Below are positions 44,001 through 53,590 of a DNA stretch of 64,000 nt, one piece after another. Under the pieces are notes generated by a model. The model did no database searches, was not told the DNA's origin, and saw only the letters and a program-made list of their open reading frames with translations. The translations under genes and the position numbers were made by a program. Position 1 is the stretch's first letter. Each line of letters opens with the position of its first letter. This DNA is from Methanosarcina vacuolata Z-761 (GTDB lineage: Archaea > Halobacteriota > Methanosarcinia > Methanosarcinales > Methanosarcinaceae). The DNA lies in NCBI RefSeq assembly GCF_000969905.1, contig NZ_CP009520.1:496001-560000 (forward strand), in the 5' to 3' direction.

Positions 44001-45016
44001 GACAGTTTTGAGCAGCGGTCTTCGATAGGAAAACGTCCCATGTAATTTCCTTCTCTTTTGCCTGCTCCTATTATGATGGGTTCAATTCCGCCTTCAAATT
44101 CGGGAAGGGCCACATTCCATCCAATCTCAGTGCTTAACCCCATTGATTCCTGCCATTCTTCAACAGTCATATAATGTGAAATTACAGGCTGGAAAACAGG
44201 AACGTCAAGTTTTCTCAGCACTTCTATACCTTTTGCTGCACACGATGTATTCCTTTTTTCAGTTTTGCTGCTTGCAATAAAAAAAGGAGAAAGTTTTATA
44301 AGACAATCTATTATGGGTCTGCCGTTTTCTATGACATAGTCCTCTATGACCTCATCCATGCCCCTGCTTCCAAGTTCCTCGTCTTTCAAAGAATATGCAA
44401 AAATAGGGATAACTGATAGGTCGAGATTTTCTAACTTTTTTATCAGGTTTTTCTCTATCTCAAGTTCATTATTTACCCAGGAAGTTCTGGAGATGAGCAG
44501 ACCCACGGTTTTATCTTTCAAAGGCCCGTACCAGTTAAGATATTCTTCAATGTTTGAGAATGTTTTCTCTGCCTCTGGATGATATAACCCGTCCCATGGT
44601 ATCTTTTCAGGAGGTCTTGTTTCAATCTCACATCCTAATACTTCCTTTAAGATATAGCGCAGCATATTGGCAAAGTTTTCCAATCCTCCATATATTATGT
44701 AAGAAAAACATGTAGCTGCAATTTCAAGTTTCACCGAAGAGAGGGTAAATGAGGAGGGATCACTCCCTACACAGATTACAGGTACCCTCGTTTTTAACGG
44801 TTCAAGCTTTTCATAGAACTCTTCCCAGAAAGGGTTTGATATATAGTATAGAAAGATTGCATCCGCATGTTCGCATTCAAGAAGAACTTTCTCAGCTTCT
44901 TCCGGATTATCTTCCAGAATCTTTGAATAGTGGGCTTTAAGCTCTATGCCAAGGTCTCCTGCAGCTTTGAGGAGAGTAGGGATATAGGAATTCCACGTTA
45001 TTGAAACAATTTTCAT
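41039..45016 (-). CDS. cobN: CobN/ChlH-type metal chelatase large subunit
   Basis: 1325 residues, the size of CobN. It is recognised by VHVGTHGNLEFLPGKGVGLS, MVYDNKIVVTGVQYGNAVVCVQPKRG, DEYDLLGCCCYYGVHGGLTAAARQ and the ending DWEASTQEVDDWIFDDITKTF-like segment. CobN/ChlH subunits bind a tetrapyrrole and, with an AAA+ partner, insert Co or Mg. Methanogens make B12 by the anaerobic route with a single-subunit cobaltochelatase, so the true substrate here is open. Residues about 785-837 are a 10-residue repeat linker (like SSEEQNNKGK). A matching ChlI/ChlD protein is encoded at 51198. Confidence 0.92.
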   Translation of the reverse strand: MKIVSITWNSYIPTLLKAAGDLGIELKAHYSKILEDNPEEAEKVLLECEHADAIFLYYISNPFWEEFYEKLEPLKTRVPVICVGSDPSSFTLSSVKLEIAATCFSYIIYGGLENFANMLRYILKEVLGCEIETRPPEKIPWDGLYHPEAEKTFSNIEEYLNWYGPLKDKTVGLLISRTSWVNNELEIEKNLIKKLENLDLSVIPIFAYSLKDEELGSRGMDEVIEDYVIENGRPIIDCLIKLSPFFIASSKTEKRNTSCAAKGIEVLRKLDVPVFQPVISHYMTVEEWQESMGLSTEIGWNVALPEFEGGIEPIIIGAGKREGNYMGRFPIEDRCSKLSSRIFKWAELRKKPVNQRKVAFILHNYPCSGVEGSVGGAANLDSLESVARILNRMQEEGYAVNPPGDGKDLIETILERKAISEFRWTPINEIVKNGGALAFVEKEEYEKFFNTLSPKVRQRVINSWGKPPGEEVDGIPAAMVYDNKIVVTGVQYGNAVVCVQPKRGCAGSRCDGKVCRILHDPDVPPTHQYLATYRYLENTFGADVLVHVGTHGNLEFLPGKGVGLSEDCYPDISIGTIPHLYIYNSDNPPEGTIAKRRSLACLIDHMQTVMTSGGLYDDLAELDRLLGEYEQVKHDKGREHALKHLILDEIKKSNLDSEIKADHQTPFEEIIRKAHEALGKIRNSQIHDGMHIFGQVPEGEKKVEFINSILRYDDKGSVGNKVSIRRLIAELLELDLDELISDQSRISDNGKSNGQLLEEIDSLSKDFIRTFINNPEKEPALIIKEIFEGKSFEEQNNKGKSSEEQNSKEKSSGEQNNKGKSSEERNNKEKSSEEQNRKNPGINSSLLQDAASVCSRILDLESRIDDSLEIEALLHGFDGGYIPAGPSGLIMRGRDDVLPTGRNFYSLDPKKIPTKAAWRVGRQLSEVLLNKHIEDEGRYPENVGFYWMANDVMWADGEGMAQIMSLLGVEPIWLSNGHLKGFSVIPLEELGRPRIDITIRVSGILRDNFPNCLEVIDEAIQAVASLNEPEEMNYPRKHSLQMVEEGVDSRDATLRIFSSKPGTYSAGVQLAIYASAWKDEKDLADIFLYWNGYAYGKDAKGKEAHTQLASSLKTVDATFNKVVSDEYDLLGCCCYYGVHGGLTAAARQASGKDVKVYFGDTREPQHVEVRDMADEMRRVVRTRLLNPKWIEGMKQHGYKGAQDISKRVGRVYGWEASTQEVDDWIFDDITKTFVLDEEMRRFFEENNPYALEEMSRRLLEAQSRGLWDPDPELLEELKKSYLEIESWMEELAGEGEFQGGAVDIISSEDVPDWDAKMKEIRKILK
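42511..42655. repeat. 30-bp in-frame tandem repeat in cobN
   Basis: Units start at 42511, 42541, 42571, 42601 and 42631 (the last partial). On the coding strand each adds ten residues of the type KSSEEQNNKG. Differences are scattered single bases. Confidence 0.92.
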
Positions 45017-45027
45017 GTTTTTTCCTC

Positions 45028-46743
45028 TTACGTAAGAACATGCACTTTATACTCTCCCAGCACTGTGCCGTCATCAAGCCTTGCAGGGGCTTCCAGGGCT
45101 GCAATATATTTTCCATCAGGTGAGACATCAGCTGCTACTGTAATCCCTTTGGTGTTATAAACCTGGACAAGTTTAGAGTTTGAACCTCCACTTTTTGATA
45201 TATCAAAGACGTACACTCCGTGGACATTTCTATCCTCGGTCACCAGGTTCTGGGCTATAGGAATAACTAGATACCTGTCATTCAGTGCACATTCCCCTGC
45301 ATAGCCATCCAATCTCCATTTCCATAGCAGGTTTCCGCCAGTATCATAGGCAAAGAGGCTGTTTCCGTTGGGGTGTTCTATAGGAGCATCGTTGTTTTTA
45401 TCTTTGGAGAAAGTGCTGCCTATTGAGAAAATAAGGGTATTGTTGATAATATAGGCGTAATTCGAACTGCCGTAAATTGGGACTCCGCTTACTAAAATCG
45501 GGGTTGAAATGTTTGTCTCCCATTTTACTTCGGGTACACCGGTTTCCATGATTTTGGAATTGTCAAATAAAAAGGCTCGTCCATCACTGGTCATTGTTAT
45601 TATGTTTGCTCCATCAGGAGTAATCTGGGTACTGTACCATATTGCAGAATAGTCAAAAAATGGCTCAAGGGGCGGGATTGAATAGTTCCAGTACTCTTTT
45701 CCGGTGGTTCCATCCAGAACATGCACAGTTCCATCTTTCCATTTGTCGGCTTTTGCAAAGCAGGTTGTCCCGAATACAGCGTATTTTCCGTCAGGGGTGT
45801 TATCTATCCATGTAACTCCGGAGTCCATAGATTCGGATTCAGGGAATTTCCAGCGCAAATTGCCTTTGGAGTCAAAAGAATAAACCTTACCCAGGTACTT
45901 GTATTTCTCTCCTATGTAGCCGCAGGCTCTACTGGCAGCAACATAGATATTCCCCTCAGAATCCAGTTTTATTTTTTTCATGGCTGGCAGATGGTCAAGG
46001 TCTGAACCCAGGTCTTGTCCTGCTCCATATTTCCAGATTTCCGTGCCATTTAAATCAAAACAATAGATAAAAGCATCAGGGCTTTCTTCTCCCACAATCA
46101 GGCTTTTTCCGTCCTCGGAGAATTCTATATCCGCAATTCTTGCATCAGCTATGCCTTCAACAAGCTGTTTTTCCCATACTTTTTTACCTGTTGCAAGTTC
46201 TATAAGTTTTAGAGATCCTCCATTAGTTCCTATGGCAAGGTATTTGCTGTCAGGAGAAAACTTTGTCACACCCTCTACATTTGCTGAGGTTTTATCGATA
46301 GGTCCGGGAGTTACATCCTCAAGTGTTATAGCATACTCTTCTTTCAAAGCAGGTTTTTCAGGTGCATACACTTCCAGATCACTTTTTGCCCCGTCGCCTG
46401 TGATAACTTCAAACTTATATTGAGTGTCGGGTTCCCAGTCAAAAGCTGCAAAAACCTGTTTCTCCGTTTTTTCAATATCTATTGACTCGGTAGAGTTATT
46501 GGCAGAAGAAATTTTTACCTGTGAAATGTCTGCCTCTTCTTTTAGAGTAATCATAGCTCCGGTCCTGGAAAATACTATTGAATCTATAGGTGCCCCAGCC
46601 TCGGAATTGCCACTTTCATCCCCGCTCTGGACACCTTCGGAAACCTGAGCAATTTTACTGTTCTCGGACTCCTGGCTTTTTTCAGTGCATCCGGCAGTAA
46701 TTACAGTTAGGATAAGCAGGACTATCAAAATTTTCCATTTCAT
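45028..46743 (-). CDS. Beta-propeller (PQQ/WD-like) lipoprotein 1
   Basis: About 571 residues from ATG 46743 (AGGTGAG 5 nt before; the frame opens five codons earlier). The lipobox VITAGC puts the lipid at about Cys18. After a ~130-residue beta-rich region come repeated blades with phrases such as FSPDSKYLAIGTNGGSLKLI, FSEDGKSLIVGEESPDAFIY and ISPDGKYIAALEAP, as in PQQ- or WD40-like propellers. It is predicted to sit outside the membrane under the S-layer. It overlaps or abuts its paralogue upstream and lies 11 bp before cobN, so it belongs to the chelatase operon. Its partner or ligand is unknown. Confidence 0.85.
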   Translation of the reverse strand: MKWKILIVLLILTVITAGCTEKSQESENSKIAQVSEGVQSGDESGNSEAGAPIDSIVFSRTGAMITLKEEADISQVKISSANNSTESIDIEKTEKQVFAAFDWEPDTQYKFEVITGDGAKSDLEVYAPEKPALKEEYAITLEDVTPGPIDKTSANVEGVTKFSPDSKYLAIGTNGGSLKLIELATGKKVWEKQLVEGIADARIADIEFSEDGKSLIVGEESPDAFIYCFDLNGTEIWKYGAGQDLGSDLDHLPAMKKIKLDSEGNIYVAASRACGYIGEKYKYLGKVYSFDSKGNLRWKFPESESMDSGVTWIDNTPDGKYAVFGTTCFAKADKWKDGTVHVLDGTTGKEYWNYSIPPLEPFFDYSAIWYSTQITPDGANIITMTSDGRAFLFDNSKIMETGVPEVKWETNISTPILVSGVPIYGSSNYAYIINNTLIFSIGSTFSKDKNNDAPIEHPNGNSLFAYDTGGNLLWKWRLDGYAGECALNDRYLVIPIAQNLVTEDRNVHGVYVFDISKSGGSNSKLVQVYNTKGITVAADVSPDGKYIAALEAPARLDDGTVLGEYKVHVLT

Positions 46744-46747
46744 TTTC

Positions 46748-48298
46748 TCACCTGACAATTATTAACCTGTGTTTTCCAATCACATCCCCATTTTCAAGCT
46801 TTAGAGGGGCTTCAACTGCAGCAACTGTGCAGTTGGAAGAAATCGCAGCATCTACAATAACGCCTTCTGTATTATATTTCCAGATTAACCTTGAATGTCC
46901 GTTTCCGGATTTTTGGCTGTCAAAAACATGAATTCCTTGGACCTGAGTATTGCCCGAGGCCGAATCTTTCCCTACTGGCAGGACAAAGAATCTGGTATCC
47001 GGAGAAAAGAAAATCCCTGCACAGCGTCCTCCAAGGGAATAAGTCCAGGACGTGTTTCCTTTCTCAACCTCACTTGATACAAGAGTGTTCTCAAGGGGAT
47101 GTGCCACCGATATGTTGTCGGGATAATATGCAGGAAGCGTGGCTCCTGTAAGGTAAAGCGTCTCATTTTTACTGGAAATTTTAGCTTCTTCCCCGTAGGC
47201 ATAGATGTAGCTTCCCTCAACTTCTTCTGGAACTGTTACATTGGATTGCCAATCATAGGTGTCCCGCGAGTTCCTCCCGTCTCCCGGGGTTTTCATGTCC
47301 CATGCGGTTTTTCCGTTTCCGGGGTTCGTCATCTCGGAATCATAAAACAGGTATTTTCTTCCATCCCCTGTATAGGCAGTTACCATGGACCCGTCATCTG
47401 AAATATCAAGTCCGTGCCAGATGGCTGCAGAAACAAAGTAAGGTTTGAGAGGCGTAATTTCGTATTTCCAACGGAGATTTCCGCTGTCATCTACTGAATA
47501 GACGACTGCATCAAGTCCAAGGGAATTTGTCCAGTCTCCGGTTGAAAAAACCACATTTTTCCCGTCCTGGCTTGAGTCGATCCAGTTTACGCTCTGGGCG
47601 TAGTTTTCTGTTGACGGTAATTTCCATGAAAGAGTTCCATCCGGGTTAAACCTGTACACTCTTGAAGCCAGACTATAACCAGATTCTTTCCAGTATCGAC
47701 CTGCTGCAATATACACATCATCGTCAGCAGCCGTTATTTTGTATATGCAGGGTTGATATTTTGGATTCGTACTGGTTCCCAGGTCATCAGCGCTTCTATA
47801 GCTGTGAATTTCAGCTCCTGTACCAGCATCCAGAGAATAAATGTATCCGTCAGTACTCTTTTCCCCTGCGAGCAGATACTTTCCGTCTTTCGAGAACGAA
47901 ATGTCTGAAACATTTCCTTTTAAGGCCTTTTCCCATAGCAGTTTTTTGTTTGGCACATCAATAACTGTCAGTTTTTTCCCGGTCCCAACAGCTACATATT
48001 TTCCGTCCTCGGAGTAAGCCACATAGTCCTGGACATTTGATCTTCCTTCACTGAGATTTTCTGGATTTATGTCTCCAAGTTCATACTCCCAGTAAAGGTA
48101 AGGAGAAGATTTTTCAGAATAAGTTAGATTTTTCTGACTCAGCTGGCTGCTTTCCTGAACACTGTCATTTTTCAATATCTCTTCACTACTGTTATTTCCC
48201 TGTTCATCGGAGGCTACAATATGTGAAGAGGTGCATCCTGAACAGATCAGAAATATAAATGAAAATATAAGTATCAGCACAACACTATTCTTTTTCAT
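46748..48298 (-). CDS. Beta-propeller (PQQ/WD-like) lipoprotein 2
   Basis: 516 residues, paralogue of the next gene downstream. The lipobox LICSGC marks the lipidated Cys near residue 22. Blades include YSEDGKYVAVGTGKKLTVID, FSKDGKYLLAGEKSTDGYIY and FFSPDTRFFVLPVGKD. The shared ending (TVAAVEAPLKLENGDVIGKHR against YIAALEAPARLDDGTVLGEYK) shows tandem duplication. Only 4 bp separates it from lipoprotein 1's start. Same operon and probable surface location. Confidence 0.85.
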   Translation of the reverse strand: MKKNSVVLILIFSFIFLICSGCTSSHIVASDEQGNNSSEEILKNDSVQESSQLSQKNLTYSEKSSPYLYWEYELGDINPENLSEGRSNVQDYVAYSEDGKYVAVGTGKKLTVIDVPNKKLLWEKALKGNVSDISFSKDGKYLLAGEKSTDGYIYSLDAGTGAEIHSYRSADDLGTSTNPKYQPCIYKITAADDDVYIAAGRYWKESGYSLASRVYRFNPDGTLSWKLPSTENYAQSVNWIDSSQDGKNVVFSTGDWTNSLGLDAVVYSVDDSGNLRWKYEITPLKPYFVSAAIWHGLDISDDGSMVTAYTGDGRKYLFYDSEMTNPGNGKTAWDMKTPGDGRNSRDTYDWQSNVTVPEEVEGSYIYAYGEEAKISSKNETLYLTGATLPAYYPDNISVAHPLENTLVSSEVEKGNTSWTYSLGGRCAGIFFSPDTRFFVLPVGKDSASGNTQVQGIHVFDSQKSGNGHSRLIWKYNTEGVIVDAAISSNCTVAAVEAPLKLENGDVIGKHRLIIVR

Positions 48299-48327
48299 TT
48301 TCAGACTCCTTTGATTACCTTTTATTG

Positions 48328-48909
48328 TTATCCGTATATCTTCAGGTTTGAGATACTCAGAATATTCTGATGTTGCGTACTGTTGTCTCCAAAACCTGCA
48401 CTCAATTTTTCAATCTTTATATTTTCAGCAGGTCCGCAGTATTGTTTATAATCTTCAACGAGATCTCTTTCAACTGTACTCCTTGGGATTCCTGAGATTA
48501 TAATCGATGGTGAAAATCGCCTTCTGTTTTCCTGATCCCTATAATATTCACCTTCGGATTGCGGGTTCATGCTTCCTGCTGCAACATAGTAAATAGATTT
48601 ATGATCACTGAATGTCACTTTTAACCAGAGACTGAATTTATCCAGATCCTGTCCTTCCCAGTTCCAGGAAATTTTTCCTGGAGATATGCTCACATTTTTA
48701 CTCCAGACCCCTTCCCCTGTCTGTGCTGAATTTGTTGTCTTAAAATACAGTGCCCCATCTTCGCATTTTAGAAACTCGCCTTCAAAATTGCAGTTTTTGA
48801 AGTCTTCCTGATACACAGTTTTTTTTTCTGGCGCTATTTGAAAATAAATTATCAAGCCTGCAAGGCTCAGGACTATAAATCCGAATATTATAGTCTTTCT
48901 GGAGATCAT
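48328..48909 (-). CDS. Single-pass membrane-anchored protein of unknown function
   Basis: About 193 residues from ATG 48909. One N-terminal membrane helix (FGFIVLSLAGLIIYF) leads to an outside beta-rich domain containing FLKCEDGALYFKTTNSAQTG and ISWNWEGQDLDKFSLWLKVT, which looks like a carbohydrate-binding-like sandwich. Three Cys occur (NCNFEGEFLKCEDG and YCGPAEN). I do not recognise a family. It is the first gene of the minus-strand chelatase/ECF series, 30 bp before propeller lipoprotein 2. Confidence 0.7.
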   Translation of the reverse strand: MISRKTIIFGFIVLSLAGLIIYFQIAPEKKTVYQEDFKNCNFEGEFLKCEDGALYFKTTNSAQTGEGVWSKNVSISPGKISWNWEGQDLDKFSLWLKVTFSDHKSIYYVAAGSMNPQSEGEYYRDQENRRRFSPSIIISGIPRSTVERDLVEDYKQYCGPAENIKIEKLSAGFGDNSTQHQNILSISNLKIYG

Positions 48910-49415
48910 AATTGACCCATATAATAAGTGATTAATAAACATTTCGAAAATATTCTATATTTCTCTCATATAGTAATAATAAAATAAAAATTATGGCTAC
49001 TATATTTGAACAAATTTTTATCAAATACAAACTAACTACCCTTTAATTATTCAATTTTCTGTTTCTAATTAGTTAATTTTGATATATTTATCTCAGTTCA
49101 AAATACGATTTATACTAAAAGTATTACTTTTATCGCTATTTATGTATGCATATATGTGACTCGAGATGCGCAGTCAATTGAAGTAGTCATTTTAACGTAA
49201 CCGATCACTTAGCCTACTATATGCGAATTTGATGTATTTTTTATATTCCAATCTAGATAAGGCCAATTAATTATTTTATTTTGGCTTTGTATTCTAGGAA
49301 GGAAATCTCATTTACTTTATATTTCCTTTGATCTTGGGGATCTTTGTAATATATAATTTTTATACGCTTTAAAAAAACGAAATTGATATATATTGCTACA
49401 ATATTTTTCACATTT
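48910..49415. other. Divergent promoter region of the chelatase/ECF locus
   Basis: About 500 bp, very AT-rich, between the minus-strand operon and the plus-strand S-layer-domain gene. TATA-like stretches face both ways (for example AATATATAATTTTTATAC at about 49350-49367 for the plus strand). A control site shared by both arms would be expected here, but I cannot define a clear palindrome. Confidence 0.5.
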
Positions 49416-51176
49416 ATGATTAATGGTAACAAAAAAAACCGAATCTCTGTCAGTTTTTATATTATTTTGTTTATTTTAGCAATTTTAATTGCTATTACTC
49501 CTGTGAAAGGTGCTATTGAACAACGAGGCCCTATTATAAGTATTTCAGCCGGAGAACATACAATTCTTAATGGGGAAAATTGCCCTGGATTTTATTATTC
49601 AACTTCTACTGGCACATACTATGAGTCGTTGGAGCTTAATTTCTCTGAAGACGGGCTTATTGATACGGGAAATGCAACTTATACCTCAAAAATCAGTTAT
49701 GGTTCAACGGCTTTCTTTGGGAAGAAATACAAGGTCTTTGAAGATGGTTTGATCACTGAAAACCTGGTTAGTTTTGGAAGCCGTGATCTTCAACGGGGGA
49801 ATGATTATGACCTGGGAAATGGCTACAAACTGGTGCTTCAGGGGGTAAACAATGATTCTGCTCTCCTTGAACTTCAGCAAAACTCCGTTCCAGTTACTAC
49901 GAAATCTCTTGAAGAAGGTTCAAAGTTCAACTTCAATGCTACAATAAACGGCACTAAATATACAGTTCTTGAAGGAACTCTTAGCCGGGTTCTTGACAGT
50001 GAGGACCCAATTGTGAGTCTCTCAAGTGTAAACCAGTATTCGACTGCACCTATTGAGATTAACGTTGGGGACCAGTATGGTAATTTTGAGGTCACTGAGG
50101 CTACAGATAAAAAGATCGAATTGAAAAACAGAGTGCCTATAAGGATGCAGCCTGGAGATTATGTTACAATCCTTGAAGATTTGATCGATTTCAGAGTGGC
50201 TGATAATGTATACAGGGCATGTTCTTACAATATGACTAAAGACGTTATCAAGTCATATCAAATAAAAGGTACATCTTTAACTGTAAACCGCTCGGATTCT
50301 TCTCCGGACTCCTGTGTCTGGACAGCTGATTCTTTTGGTATGCTCTATTATGACCTTGAAAACAATTTCAGTACAGAAAGACTTGAACTTAATCTTAATG
50401 CTGAAGACAACTGGATTCCTGAAGGAGGTCTGGTTTATGAATCCTCCCCTGTCAAGGTTCCATACAAAAACCCGGAGATGAGGAATTATGGGGAAAACGC
50501 CTTTGATGGCGGATATTCTGTACTTGGATGGGATGGTGAGAAATATGCATATCTTGGAAACGATCAGGGGCTCATAAATGTCCTTCTGGATGATGACAAT
50601 AGCAGAAGCCTCTATTCCGGGGAAGAGTGGAACCTTGGAGAAGGGTACACCCTGAGAGTAGATGGCATAGACTCGGATAAAGTCCACCTGGCGGTTTTGA
50701 AAAATAATATTTCTGTTTACTCAAGTATAATATCTCCCGGGAAGTCCGCTGACCTGGGTACACATACTCTCCTGTACAATAAGACAATAAATGGTATTGA
50801 AGTCCCCCTCTTTTCCGTATATGTGGATAATGTCCTGGAAGGAAACGGAAGCTCTGGTGTAAGCCTAAAATATCCTCTACACTTTTCCGAAAGTCCTCTT
50901 GAAATAAAGGTCGGGGATATGTTCGGGGCACTTACTGTTGTTGAAACTTCCCCTAAAATCCGGCTTGAAAATGAAAATGCTCTCAATTTTGGTTCGGACC
51001 TTGAGGTTACAGAAGAAATCCACCTTGGATCTTTTGAAAAGAAGACAGAAACGAATCTCAATGTTACCTTTTTCCCCTTCATGAATAAGGTGGAAAAGGT
51101 GGATTCTGTTCTTCCCACAGTCACTCAGCGTGCTATCCCGACTATGAGTGTTGAAGAATACCTTCTCGGAAACTGA
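49416..51176 (+). CDS. S-layer-domain protein (two DUF1608 domains, no anchor)
   Basis: About 586 residues from ATG 49416 (the frame opens at TTG 49383). A basic N-terminus and helix SVSFYIILFILAILIAITPVKG form a signal peptide. Two S-layer duplication domains follow, at about 35-270 and 285-525, with shared phrases such as CPGFYYSTSTGTYYESLELN and ADSFGMLYYDLENNFSTERL. Unlike the main S-layer protein, the chain ends at EEYLLGN without Thr linker or PGF-CTERM tail, so it may be released or held by partners. No ribosome-binding site is visible, and the mRNA may have a very short leader. It is 21 bp ahead of the chelatase AAA+ gene, in one transcript. Confidence 0.85.
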   Translation: MINGNKKNRISVSFYIILFILAILIAITPVKGAIEQRGPIISISAGEHTILNGENCPGFYYSTSTGTYYESLELNFSEDGLIDTGNATYTSKISYGSTAFFGKKYKVFEDGLITENLVSFGSRDLQRGNDYDLGNGYKLVLQGVNNDSALLELQQNSVPVTTKSLEEGSKFNFNATINGTKYTVLEGTLSRVLDSEDPIVSLSSVNQYSTAPIEINVGDQYGNFEVTEATDKKIELKNRVPIRMQPGDYVTILEDLIDFRVADNVYRACSYNMTKDVIKSYQIKGTSLTVNRSDSSPDSCVWTADSFGMLYYDLENNFSTERLELNLNAEDNWIPEGGLVYESSPVKVPYKNPEMRNYGENAFDGGYSVLGWDGEKYAYLGNDQGLINVLLDDDNSRSLYSGEEWNLGEGYTLRVDGIDSDKVHLAVLKNNISVYSSIISPGKSADLGTHTLLYNKTINGIEVPLFSVYVDNVLEGNGSSGVSLKYPLHFSESPLEIKVGDMFGALTVVETSPKIRLENENALNFGSDLEVTEEIHLGSFEKKTETNLNVTFFPFMNKVEKVDSVLPTVTQRAIPTMSVEEYLLGN

Positions 51177-51197
51177 AATATATAGTGAGGTTAAATC

Positions 51198-53252
51198 ATG
51201 AAAAATCATAACATTACTATTTACCCTTTTACTGCAATAGTCGGACAGGAGAAAATGAAGAAAGCCCTGATCCTGAACGCTATAAATCCTAAAGTAGGAG
51301 GGGTTCTGGTCAGGGGTGAAAAAGGTACTGCCAAGTCAACGGCCGTCCGGGCACTGGCTAATCTCCTTCCTGAAATCGAGGTAGTTGAAGGCTGTAAATT
51401 CCGCTGTAATCCTCATGACATAAATGCAATGTGTGAAGAATGCCTGGAAAAGGTAAAAGCTGGGGCTCTTAAGAGCTCTTCTATAAAAATGAAAGTTGTG
51501 GATCTGCCTGTAAGTGCTACCGAAGACCGGGTTGTAGGGACTCTTGATATAGAGCATGCTATTAAAAAAGGGGAAAAGCGCTTTGAACCCGGGGTACTTG
51601 CCCATGCTCACAGGGGTATCCTGTATGTGGATGAGATTAATCTTCTGGATGACCATCTTGTAGATGTGCTCCTCGACTCTGCAGCAATGGGGGTAAACAC
51701 TGTTGAAAGAGAAGGAATTTCCTTTTCTCACCCTGCAAATTTTGTGCTTGTAGGCACCATGAACCCTGAAGAAGGAGAACTGCGACCCCAGTTACTTGAC
51801 CGTTTTGGTTTATGCGTAGATATAAAGGGTATAATGGATGTAGCCAGACGAGTGGAACTTATCAAATACAGGCTCAGTTATGAGACCGATCCCGAAGCTT
51901 TTGCAGCAAGCTGGCAGGCTGCAGAGTCCGAGCTTTGCGGGCAGATTCTTCTTGCTCAGAAATTACTTACTGAAGTAAAAATCTCAGATAACATGCTTGA
52001 ATTAATCAGCCAGATCTGCGTTGATATGGGAGTCGATGGGCACAGGGCAGACATCACAATGATGAAAACCTCAATCACGCTTGCAGCTTTCAATGGCAGG
52101 ACTGAGGTTCTTGAAGAGGATGTAAAAGAAGCTGCAGAATTAGTCCTTCCCCACCGTATGCGCAGAAAACCGTTTGATAACCACTCTGATAAGCAGGATA
52201 AACTCAACGAGAGTATAGAAAAACAAAGGGAAAAAGAAAAGGAAAAAGAAAAAAATAAACACGAACAGCAAAAAAAAGAGCATAACGAGCAGTCAGGAAA
52301 AGAACAGGCCCATCCCGAAGAGCAGAAATCAGATAACCCAGAGGACAGCACCGGTGAACAACCGGATGCTTCCTCCGAAACTATTTTTGCAACAGGAGAG
52401 AGTTACCAGGTAAAGCAGTTTTCTCCCGATTTTCTCCGAAATAACCGAAATGGATCAGGTCGGCGCAGCAAAACCCTGACGAAGTCCAAACAGGGCAGGT
52501 ATATAAAGAGTAAAATTCCCGAGGAAAAAATCACGGATCTTGCTTTTGATGCTACCCTGAGGGCAGCTGCACCTTACCAGCTTTTAAGGGAAAAACACGG
52601 AAACTCCATAGTAATTCATGACTCGGATTTCAGGCAAAAAGTCCGTGAGAAAAAGATAGGAAATCTTGTACTCTTTGTTGTGGATGCCAGTGGTTCTATG
52701 GGAGCTCAACAGCGGATGGTAGCTTCTAAAGGTGCAGTCCTTTCAATGTTGATGGACGCTTACCAGAAACGTGATAAGGTGGGGCTTATTGCTTTTAAGG
52801 GAGCAGGGGCAGAGTTGTTGCTGCCGCCAACATCCAGTGTGGAAATGGCACAAAAGTGTCTGGAGGAGCTGCCAACCGGAGGAAAGACTCCCCTCTCCCA
52901 TGGGCTTATGAAAGGATATGAAACCATACAGGCAGAACTCCGACGCGATCCTGATACCTGTCCGTTTATGGTTCTGATCTCTGATGGACGGGCAAATGTC
53001 AGTATGAATGGTGAACCTCCTCTCCAGGAGACAAAAACAATAGCTTCCATGTTCAGAAAAGAATGCATACAATCGGCAGTTATTGATACGGAAAGCAGCA
53101 TTATTAAATTCGGGCTTGCTCAGGAAATTTCCAGTGCGCTTGGAGCCATGTATCTTGCACTTGAGGACCTGAAGGCAGATTCAATAGTTGAAGCTGTTCG
53201 GTCTTCAGCTCCTTTTGAATTTTCGGTTCTTTCTGGAAGCTTTTCAAGTTGA
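51198..53252 (+). CDS. Mg/Co-chelatase-type AAA+ ATPase with vWA domain (ChlI-ChlD fusion)
   Basis: 684 residues. The N-terminal AAA+ part (1-330) has Walker [11 protein letters not shown], Walker [12 protein letters not shown] and [20 protein letters not shown], as in ChlI/BchI, including the ChlI-type Cys-rich insertion [20 protein letters not shown] Lys/Glu/Gln linker (about 335-395) follows, then a von Willebrand A domain with MIDAS DASGSMG (about 495) and [12 protein letters not shown]. It drives metal insertion by CobN/ChlH-type subunits; the CobN is encoded divergently 6 kb away. It directly follows the S-layer-domain gene. Confidence 0.95.
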   Translation: MKNHNITIYPFTAIVGQEKMKKALILNAINPKVGGVLVRGEKGTAKSTAVRALANLLPEIEVVEGCKFRCNPHDINAMCEECLEKVKAGALKSSSIKMKVVDLPVSATEDRVVGTLDIEHAIKKGEKRFEPGVLAHAHRGILYVDEINLLDDHLVDVLLDSAAMGVNTVEREGISFSHPANFVLVGTMNPEEGELRPQLLDRFGLCVDIKGIMDVARRVELIKYRLSYETDPEAFAASWQAAESELCGQILLAQKLLTEVKISDNMLELISQICVDMGVDGHRADITMMKTSITLAAFNGRTEVLEEDVKEAAELVLPHRMRRKPFDNHSDKQDKLNESIEKQREKEKEKEKNKHEQQKKEHNEQSGKEQAHPEEQKSDNPEDSTGEQPDASSETIFATGESYQVKQFSPDFLRNNRNGSGRRSKTLTKSKQGRYIKSKIPEEKITDLAFDATLRAAAPYQLLREKHGNSIVIHDSDFRQKVREKKIGNLVLFVVDASGSMGAQQRMVASKGAVLSMLMDAYQKRDKVGLIAFKGAGAELLLPPTSSVEMAQKCLEELPTGGKTPLSHGLMKGYETIQAELRRDPDTCPFMVLISDGRANVSMNGEPPLQETKTIASMFRKECIQSAVIDTESSIIKFGLAQEISSALGAMYLALEDLKADSIVEAVRSSAPFEFSVLSGSFSS

Positions 53253-53590
53253 AGAAACTTGTCAATGGAAGTTCTCAATATCTTGAATTATAGGTTATGA
53301 CCTGTTAGTCTTTACTTTTTTGTTTTATCTTTCTGGCTCTTCGTCATTTCCTATGGATAAGATGATTTTCAATTCAAGACCGCATTGGTTTTTATGAGAA
53401 TATTATGAGAATATCCACACAAAACAACGAAGAGCCATCTTTCTTATCTTACTATGTTTTTCTGCAGTTGATTCCTCTTCCTTTGTGGTTCCGGAAGCGT
53501 AAATATACTTATAATATTACTCTTAATAATGATTAGCTACAGAACCTAGTTACAGAACCCAAATTAAGCATTTTACAGGGAGTCTTGGTA

